The notes beneath the pieces are model-generated. The model was not told where the DNA came from, searched no databases, and saw only the letters and a program-made list of their open reading frames with translations. The translations under genes and the position numbers were made by a program. A DNA stretch of 64,000 bases, from positions 2,613,001 to 2,677,000 of the forward strand of contig WAEK01000005.1 in the NCBI GenBank assembly GCA_011634665.1. Direction: 5' to 3'. Shown in pieces: positions 56,353 through 64,000 of the stretch; positions within the stretch are counted from its first letter, which is position 1, and each line of letters opens with the position of its first letter. The stretch comes from Mortierella sp. BCC40632 (lineage: Eukaryota; Mortierellomycota; Mortierellomycetes; Mortierellales; Mortierellaceae).

Positions 56353-59300
56353 TCAAAGAATCGGGCATTGTGGGTCGCGATTGCCTGTCCGATGCATCAA
56401 CATCCCTAACCTCGTCCGTTGAAACAAACTCATTCGACGCTGTTGCTGTTGCTCCTGTTGCTGTTGCAGCTGCTGCAGTTGCTGGAGACTACCTTGAGAC
56501 GGATTCATCCCTTCATCTCCTTCCTCATCTTCGTCCTCTCCATCGTCATATCCGTGGCCCAGGTAAGGGTCCACCTCATAGTATCCATCACCTCCACTTC
56601 CACTCAAATAATACAGACCTTGGTCGTACTGGTCCACATCCAGCCCTTCGCCCAATCCCATCCCGCCTGCACCTGCACCTACAGCCACTGTCATGGCCGC
56701 TGCAGAAGCCAAGCCTGGGTTCGACCACGAGTAATAGCTCTTGATCGCTACGGTTTGACATCTGGAATGCGCAGTCTCGATTCCCTCCAGCGTAATGTTG
56801 CGACAATCAAACACCTGAATCACAGGTCGGACCAATTTCCTCCGCATGCGTCTTGGTGGGGGCATAGGCTTGGCTCGTGAAAGGGTTAAACTCGTGGATC
56901 GTAACAGTCCTGGATGCGCAAGAACACTACTGCTGCTGCCACCGTAATGACATGTATAGCTTCTCATTGCTCCACGAGGACCGCTGCTACTGCTGCCATA
57001 CTGGCTTTGCTGGTAGGCGAGCGTCATGGACGAGCCTAGACTGGAGGACCGACGGGCCTGAGCCGCCAACGGCCAGAGCGGTAATGAGGCCAAGGACGAG
57101 GACGAGGAAGGGCAGCCTGCCATGGTGATCCTGGTCGGAACCATCACTCGCATCCCTGGTCGAGTCTGCTTGACAACCACCTCATCTGTAACTGATGTCG
57201 ACGCCAAAACACTCCGAGGTTGATGTGGAGAGGAAGACGAGATCGAAGACGAAAATGAGCTATGGGTCGTACTCTGGACGAGTCCCTCCCTAGACCGGAA
57301 TCGATCTGGAATATTAACAGGAGCTGATGAGATAAAAGCCAGAGCTTCTGGTGAGAGTTGGTCGGGAGATGATGAAGACGACGATGACTGTCCCTGGGAA
57401 GATGACCCTTGCTCCAACAAAGTCCGAGGACTCGAAGAAATCGGCTGCGGCTGCTCTAGACTCTGCAAAAACTCACAGGATGATGAAGCTGCAACCAGAT
57501 CGTCAGCTGTCGTATTCACATCCTGGTACCGCCTCTTTTGTTGGATCCGTTCGCGTCGCTCTGCTCTCTTGCGCTCTCGCTCTCTCTGGCGTTCCACGGC
57601 TGCTGCCTTGCGCTCTTCAATCACGTTCGCAAACTCGAGCAAGAGTCGGTCTGTGATGAGTAGACAATTGTCCAGCTCCAGATGATACAGTCGACCACAG
57701 CACATCTGGGCCGCATCCGTGCTCGCCCCAATCGGGGTCGCAGTGGACAGAGTCGTCGGGTTGGGCGCCGGTCGAAGCATCCTCATCACTCCCTGGTCCG
57801 TCACGTTCTCACAGTATGATAAAGAAAGTCGCTCCAGTCGTGTAAGGTTCGCACCAAAGGCTCGGAGCGAAGCATCGGTCAGCAGATGTACGTCTTCGAG
57901 ATCCAGATACTTTAGTCGAGTGCAATGCTGACTCATCTGCACAACTCCTTCGTCCGTCAGGCCATCACAGCCCGAGAGTTCTAGTCGTCGAAGGTATCGA
58001 CCGCAATGATGGCCGATGGATCGGAGGGCCTCATGAGAGAGCTGTCGACAGTTGGCAAGTCCGAGATAGACAAGACGCGCCTGAAGACCTTTCCGGGGTG
58101 AGGTTGAGGAGGTACTGACATGAGATGAAAAGATGGGCAAGGATGGCATGGAGACTGATGCCAACCCATTGCCACCCTCTTCGAGTTGTTGTCCCAAAGC
58201 CTCGACATTGGTCTCTTCCTCATCATTGCCCTCGTGATCATCTCCCATATCCACATCGTTCTCCAGGTCAGAGTCCTCTCCGTTGGCAAGATCCTCGTCT
58301 TCCGAGTCGTTCCTGTCATCGTCCTCCTCAGAGTTTTCGCTCTCATCTTCTTCCTGACCCATCAGTGTGCTTTGGTGGTTCATCAATAATTGACCTAGAC
58401 TTGATACCCTGACAGAAGATACTTGCTTCTTTCGATCTCTAGATTTTCGGTGTATCTTTGATGTCACGAGGGCCAATGTGGTCAAGAGACCATGTAGACC
58501 ACGATCTGTAATCGAAACACAACTGTTGAGGCAGAGCTCACGCATCTTGGGCATGTTCATCCCCAAAAGAGACATCCAATAGTCATCTAGGGTCGCACAA
58601 CCAGAGAGATTCAATTTTCTGAGCCGTTGGCAGCTCTTGAGCAGTTTGACGAGTCCTTGACCCGAAATGTGCTGACACCAGGCCAAGTTGAGGTCTTCAA
58701 GGGATCGACAACAGATAGCCAGGGTCTGAAGCACATTGTTGTTGACAGCCTCAAGGCCAGAGAGGTCAAGATGGGTGAGCGCCGGCATGTTGAAGCAGAT
58801 GTCTAATAGTGACTTGGAGGTGATCATCCGACAGCCCGTCAGATTCAACCATTCGACATTGGGACAATGTTCGGCAATTATGCGAAGCGAGTTGGACGAG
58901 AGTTGGACACAACCACTAGAAGAGGATGGTGATTAATGTTGGGAGGGGGTGAAAGAAGGCGTTAGTAGGAATAGTGACATGATTGCATGTGAGAAGAAAA
59001 TGCCCTTGAGCCTGGGGAGAGAGAGGAGGGGAGAGGAAATTAGGAGGTCACACACGACTCTCCGCAATGCTCTACCTACCGAAAGTTAGCATAGCGCAGG
59101 AAACCAGAGGCAGAGGTAGCAAGGGCTCGAAGCTGGTCGTCTCGGATAGTTCGGTAGTATCTTGATGTATCAATAGCTTTCCACAGGGACCCGTCCAGGG
59201 CCAAGTTCCTCCATGCGCGACTGACCTAAATATAGGTTATCCAGGGAAACAAACGGTTGAAGAGGGGTTGGGGCATGCATACAGGAAGGAAAACAAAATA

Positions 59301-62300
59301 AAAATTGAGGGATATGGATAGAGAAAAAGAAAACCAAGAGGAAGTGAGTGAGCCAAAGTAGCCCTCGCTGCAATGTGATGCGCCCAAAAAAAAAAAAAAA
59401 AAAAAAAAATCGCCAGTCGTTTCGCTTGACCAACCAACCAGTGGCCACGAGGAAAGAGAGAGAGAGAGAGAGGAAAGAAAAAAAAAGTTTGACCAAGAGG
59501 ACGGGAACAAAGAGCAGGGAGGAGGGGATGGGCCTCGTGGGCCTCGTGGACCTGCGGGGCAATATTGGATCCAAAGGGCTTGTTAGGCCCACCATGACCT
59601 CAGGCTGTTGCAGCTCTAAAAATCACCCTTCAAGCGCAGTTCTTTTGATCCTTTCAGAACAGAGGGTATGAAGCGGGCGATACAGAGCAGTAAAAAAAAA
59701 AAAAAATAGAGGTATCAAGGGGGCGGTAAATTGACTGGAGGTGTGGTTCAGCTCTTACCCTGGAGACCCGCACTAGCTGAAAAGTCGTCAAGTAGCGAAA
59801 GATGTGGATTTTAACCTCGCGGGGCAGCCCATCGATGCCATCCTTGCCGCTGTAGCCTCCCATCCGGGGGCAGGAGCTGGAGCAGGCGTTATGTCTGCAA
59901 TGATTATGGGTGTTTCCCGAGTGCCGTCTTTTGTGATGTCGAATGCCCCGTGCAAGGACGGCCTTTTCTTTGCATCGGTCTGATCCAATGCTGCAGGTAC
60001 AGTGATCGTTACTTTGGTGATCATGGAGACCATGGCTTGGAGAGGAAGCCTTACTGCTAGATTCGGATCCAGCACGGGAGCCAGGGCTAGTGCTTGAGCT
60101 GGAAAGGCCATAGCACGAGTGCCTTGTCCGAGGCGAAGACGGGGATGGGACATCCCAAGTGATCGATGTGGATGCAGAATGGAATTGTTGAGAATACTCA
60201 GACGAGGAAGAAGAAGAAGATAGAGCTGGCAAGCCCTCGAGGGACGGTGCGGTCATGGCCCTTGCACTGCTGAGTCGTCTCATAGATGACTTTTGGGGTC
60301 GGGAGGGCGGAAGGTAAGGGGAGGACGAGGACGAAGAGGATGAGGAGGACGAGGACAAAGAGAAAAGTGGAAGAGACGGAGTGGTGCTGTTGTTGTTATT
60401 ATTGCTGTTGCTGCTGTCGTTGTTGTGGATGCAGGAGTGGAGGAGAGTCGAGGTCAATTCGCTTGTCTCAAAAGTGCTTGGTGGTGTTTGATACAATGGA
60501 GTTGATGAGAGCGATGACGGTGAGGTCGAGGCCGAGTCCTGGTGGCGATCTTGCTTTTGTTGTTGATATTGTTGTTGATGTGAATGCCGCTGCTGCTGCT
60601 GTTGATATGGCAGTGGATGCAAAGGACAAGGTGCGGGAGCAGGCAAGTACAGATCGCTCGATGACAGTGGGACAGGGCTCGAGGAGGACAATGGCAGCAG
60701 CAACGAATGAGTAGCGTCAACAACAGGAGGAGAAGGAGAAGGAACAAGAGGAACAAAAGAGTGAACCAACGAAAGAGGCAAAGAAGTAGAGTGTGAAAAG
60801 GACAAAGAATGTGTTAGCCCCAGGCCTTGCGGAGGCGCTACCGCAGTTGCATCCTGTGGTCGGTGTGGCGTGCGGTGGTCCAAGGGTCCTAGTCGGGACA
60901 ATCCGTGCCCGTCTGTCGCAGCTGGACCAAAAAAGGAGGGAGGCATCATCGGGGGTAGTGGGGATAGAGACGGGGATTGGGATTGGGATAGGGACAGGGA
61001 TAGGGAGGACGAGGGCAAGGACGATGCTTCTGAAGTTGCTTCTGCGAGAATGGGCGTGTTTGCCATCCCAGCTGTCTGGTCTGCCTCTGCTAAGCTCTCT
61101 GTAGGGGTGAGGGGCGAGTCACCTCTGTCGAGACGCTTGCTCTGCAAAATGGGCTCGGGGACCAGAAGAGGCGATGGTGAGGACACATTAGCGACCATGT
61201 CTGACGTGGCTTCGTTGACGCTTGAGTCACCTTTGCCGCACCAATGGTCGCGCCTCACACGACCAGTGCCATCGCTATAACCGGTGTCATATTCGTTGAC
61301 TCTAGTGCAAGAACATTGTGGAGGATCCATGGTAGGTAGACAGGACATGGATAAGGACAGCGAGGACAAGGAGGACAGTGTCGGATGAGCAGAGTCAAGT
61401 GACAAGTCCCGCAGAGGAGGAGTACAAGGTGGCTGTTTCCGCAAGAACAGCGTCTTGTCTGCGGGCAGATCAGTCGCTGGAATCGCACAGTGAAATGAAT
61501 CTGGGCAAGATGGCAAGGAAGACGACGAAGACCCAATGATCGGTCGTGAAGAAGAAGAGGCACCTGTCAAGCAAGGGTCGGTCTCTGAGAACTCGCTTGA
61601 ACTAGTCGCAAATGTGGGCGTCAACCATGGAGTGATGGCCATGGTCGTTGCTATATCAGCAATAGGGGCTACTATCTGCCGCACCTCGAGCTGCCTGTCT
61701 TTGTCGAACCGCTGTCTTTGCTCATGTTCAGGGTCGAGCACATGCTCGTTCGCCTGCTGCTCCTTTTCAGCTCTAGGTTGCGGACAGGGACATTGACTTT
61801 GTTGGTCGCGTCCGTTCTCTGAATGGTTGGCATAACGAGTCAGAGTCGGGTCCTGGGCCAGTTTGCGGTGAATAATATTCTTTCCAGCCCCTGTCGCTTG
61901 CTCGTGATTCGAAACCAAAGGCAGGGCACAGGTTACATCAGTACGATGACTCGCCGCCGCTTCCGTTGTCTCGACCGCCAGCGCCACGACTGCCGCCTTT
62001 GTTAAGGACGAGACAGATGCAAACTCACTGGCAGATCCTGTTCGCATTGGGGACGTGGTTGCTCTCGGTGTCCCCTTTCCCGATCCTGTTCCTGAGGCTA
62101 TCAAAGTGATGGACTGGTACGTATTACTACACTTGTCTTGATCGCCATCAGCGCTTTCTCTGCCGAGCTGAGGACTGGAAATGGATTGACAGCTGTTGTT
62201 GGCCAAACTGCAACTCATCAGCTCGCATTCCTCCATTTCGCCGTTCCCACGCCCACTTGACCCTCTCGTGCCACTCTGACGGCTTCTTCCACGGCTGCTT

Positions 62301-62572
62301 GAATTTCTGGAACCGGAACGAATACGGGGCTCATGCGGTGTGCCGTCTATTGAAGAGACGGCTGAGATGAAAGAGCATGGCGAGGATGCCTGAGATGAGA
62401 ACCCGAAACGAGAAAGATTTTCTTGGAGCAGTAGAGGTGAAGGCGGCACCAGGGAAATAGAAGGCACTATTGGACTAGGGGCAACAAAGTGCGAGTCGCG
62501 CGTTTGGATACAGGAATCCGGTTGAGCCTGTGCAGTGGCCTGGGAGGTGGCGTCTGAGCCTGTGGTATCCAT
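56353..62572 (-). CDS. Very large F-box / leucine-rich repeat protein
   Basis: Three exons on the minus strand, 62572-59759, 59225-59080 and 58915-56353, give about 1840 aa. The first 900 residues are Ser/Pro/Gln-rich and disordered. The F-box at about 905-960 crosses intron 1: DGLPREVKIHIFRYLTTFQL, then VSRAWRNLALDGSLWKAID. LRRs of the F-box (AMN1/FBXL, cysteine-containing) type follow, for example EWLNLTGCRMITSKSLLDIC, LTHLDLSGLEAVNNNVLQTL and LEDLNLAWCQHISGQGLVKL. An acidic Asp/Glu insert at about 1175-1222 splits the LRR array, which resumes with LVYLGLANCRQLSHEALRSI. FBXL proteins present substrates to SCF ubiquitin ligases; the target is not predictable. The ATG at 62572 is preferred over the open frame to 63007, whose upstream part is poly-Lys and hydrophobic tract-derived. 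Confidence 0.88.
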
Positions 62573-62955
62573 GACTGACGAGTATCGGAGGCACGATCTG
62601 CGAATTGAGCAGACGGGACAAGGCGGGATGAGCGTTAGATAAAGAATGTTGGTGGTAGTACAACAATAGCTCGAAATAATGCAGGCGCTGACCTTTGGTG
62701 GATCCTTTAGGCTGTAGACAGCACGGCCGTGGAGGGGGGGGAGGAGGAGGAGGAGGAAGAAGAGAGAAAGAAAGAGGAGTGGAAGAGAAGAAGACCAGCG
62801 GAAAGAGAGGTGGCGGAGGATCGAGAGAAGGAGAGAGAGAAAGAGAGAAAGAAGGAAAGCCCCATTGTCTCTCTGTCCCCTTGACAAAATGGAGGAGGAG
62901 GCGATGCAGCACCCTGCGGGGGCACTGGTCGGGCACATACCGCATGGCCCATGCG

Positions 62956-62987
<32 letters not shown>

Positions 62988-63872
62988 AACCACTCGGGAA
63001 ACACCAAAGGCAGTCACGTTTTTTTTTCGCTTTGCCCGAAGGTTCATTCCAATCCAACAATCTGAGTGATCAAAGGCTGGCCGAGCTTGTTGCTCTAGCT
63101 CTTTGGCTATTCTCTCCCTCCTCCTCCTCCTCCTCCTCCCAACAGAGCTGGAAAAGCATGCTACAGAATCTGTAAGGGGTAGTTCTTAGGGTCCACACTG
63201 CACAATGAAAATGGGGAAGAAACAGACACCGGGGTCAAAGACAGGAGAGAGGGAAAAAAAAAAAAAAGAGAGAGACAAAAAGAGACGACAGACACTCAAT
63301 TGGATAGGACAGAGATGGCTGCTATCCAGGGTCCATTTCAAAAAAAGCGCGCCGATCCACAATCCATACCAATCGCCTGCTATCTCTTTCTCATTACACC
63401 ATTGTCTCTCTTTCTGTCGTTTCATACTTCATTCCTTCATCCTCTGCTCGAACCGTCTCTTCGCGTGGTCCAGTGGAGGAGGACCGTTTCTATCCTCACC
63501 TCCCACTATGTGGGCGATTTCCTCTGCAGTCATTTTGGGGCAAGGCAGAGATATCCCGTAGTGATTTATTCCCAATGGGACAAAAAGGGGCATGGGAGAG
63601 AGAGACAAAGACCCATACAGGGGTGCACAGACTCTCCAGTCCATTCAACCCATGAGTCCATGTCAGAGAAAAAAAGTAAAAGTAGGCACTTGCTGAACAA
63701 AACAATTCCGATGATTTGATTGGCCGACTGGTCACTATCACTAGCAGGTTGCCGATGTAACGCGTCGCACCCCAAGGAGTCGGGCTCCTACGACTCTTTT
63801 GTCCCTGCCAAGCATTTCTTCATATCCCTGCCAAGAAAAAAAAATAATAGCAACAACAACAGTAACAACCTA
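62573..63872. other. Upstream region of the F-box gene
   Basis: Contains a GAGGAGG-rich block (62735-62760), a T-run at 62957-62986 and CT/GA tracts. Two short copies of TGCCAAG...TTTCTT-like sequence lie at 63805-63838. Apart from the small frame listed below, no gene was recognised. Confidence 0.45.
63429..63533 (-). CDS. Possible small ORF or exon, 34 aa
   Basis: From the ATG at 63533 the minus strand encodes MTAEEIAHIVGG followed by EDRNGPPPLDHAKRRFEQRM and KE. Composition is protein-like and free of repeats, unlike the surrounding frames. An internal donor-like GTGAGG overlaps the GGE codons. I do not recognise it. It could be a terminal exon, a short peptide gene or chance. Confidence 0.25.
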   Translation of the reverse strand: MTAEEIAHIVGGEDRNGPPPLDHAKRRFEQRMKE

Positions 63873-64000
63873 ATGGCTCCAAGAGCAAAGCTCCCCTTGC
63901 AAGCGCACGACACATTGATCTCCTTTTTCGATGCTTCATTTTACACATCAAATCGGTCCCATGCTACAGCTCCTGGCGCCTGGCGAATCGAAATCTACTG
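63873..64000 (+). CDS. Start of a possible gene running off the right edge
   Basis: An ATG at 63873, just after a CAACAACAACAG leader, opens a frame that continues to the window end (about 42 codons): MAPRAKLPLQAHDTLISFFD, then SFYTSNRSHATAPGAWRIEI. Composition is unlike that of the repeat-made frames. The product is unknown because too little is visible. Confidence 0.4.
   Translation, partial: MAPRAKLPLQAHDTLISFFDASFYTSNRSHATAPGAWRIEIY

Noticed and set aside
62573..63007. N-terminal extension of the F-box protein to the ATG at 63007
   Set aside because: The extra 145 residues come from an A-run (poly-Lys) and a CT-rich tract and look like untranslated leader. The ATG at 62572 starts normal coding composition.

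Overview
The window is nuclear DNA of a filamentous fungus. Genes are broken by short GT-AG introns (about 70-450 nt), intergenic DNA is rich in CT/GA microsatellites, and A/T homopolymers of 12-30 nt sit in many introns and spacers. The gene set (Pho88/Snd3, a Pmt2-type mannosyltransferase, fungal arrestins, a CHY zinc-finger protein) and the style suggest an early-diverging lineage such as Mortierellomycotina. That placement is inference from style and family resemblance, not a search result. No bacterial or viral genes, rRNA, convincing tRNA or CRISPR array were seen.

Layout. 0.3-14.3 kb is an arrestin cluster, all on the minus strand: a large 1113-aa arrestin-fold protein, a truncated arrestin pseudogene, and two intact ~355-390-aa paralogs. 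They share intron phases and a conserved C-terminal exon. 14.5-17.3 kb looks empty. 17.4-32.0 kb is a compact housekeeping block: a type II membrane DUF1647-like putative glycosyltransferase (+), DNA polymerase epsilon subunit 2 (+), Sft2-type Golgi traffic protein (-), CHY zinc finger (+), FMC1 ATP-synthase assembly factor (-) and long-chain acyl-CoA synthetase (+). 32.3-35.7 kb is a protein O-mannosyltransferase (-). 35.7-41.2 kb is a repeat-rich spacer with only weak ORFs. 41.3-45.3 kb is a Pumilio (PUF) protein with a CCCH finger (+). 45.3-50.2 kb is again a spacer. A C2H2 transcription-factor-like protein (50.6-53.0 kb, +), Pho88/Snd3 (54.0-55.6 kb, +) and a very large F-box/leucine-rich-repeat protein (56.4-62.6 kb, -) follow. 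The first bases of another gene may run off the right edge.

The genes do not form one pathway. Several serve the secretory system (Sft2, Pmt, Pho88/Snd3, putative glycosyltransferase), and the arrestins and the F-box protein may be adaptors in membrane-protein or ubiquitin control. Exon models were assembled by hand from splice signals, reading frame and family conservation. The main new points are a hidden last exon and expansion history in the arrestin cluster, a probable 15-nt microexon at the catalytic loop of the mannosyltransferase, a 12-nt first coding exon in Pho88, and the fused domain architectures of the PUF and F-box proteins. I found no convincing previously undescribed multi-gene system.
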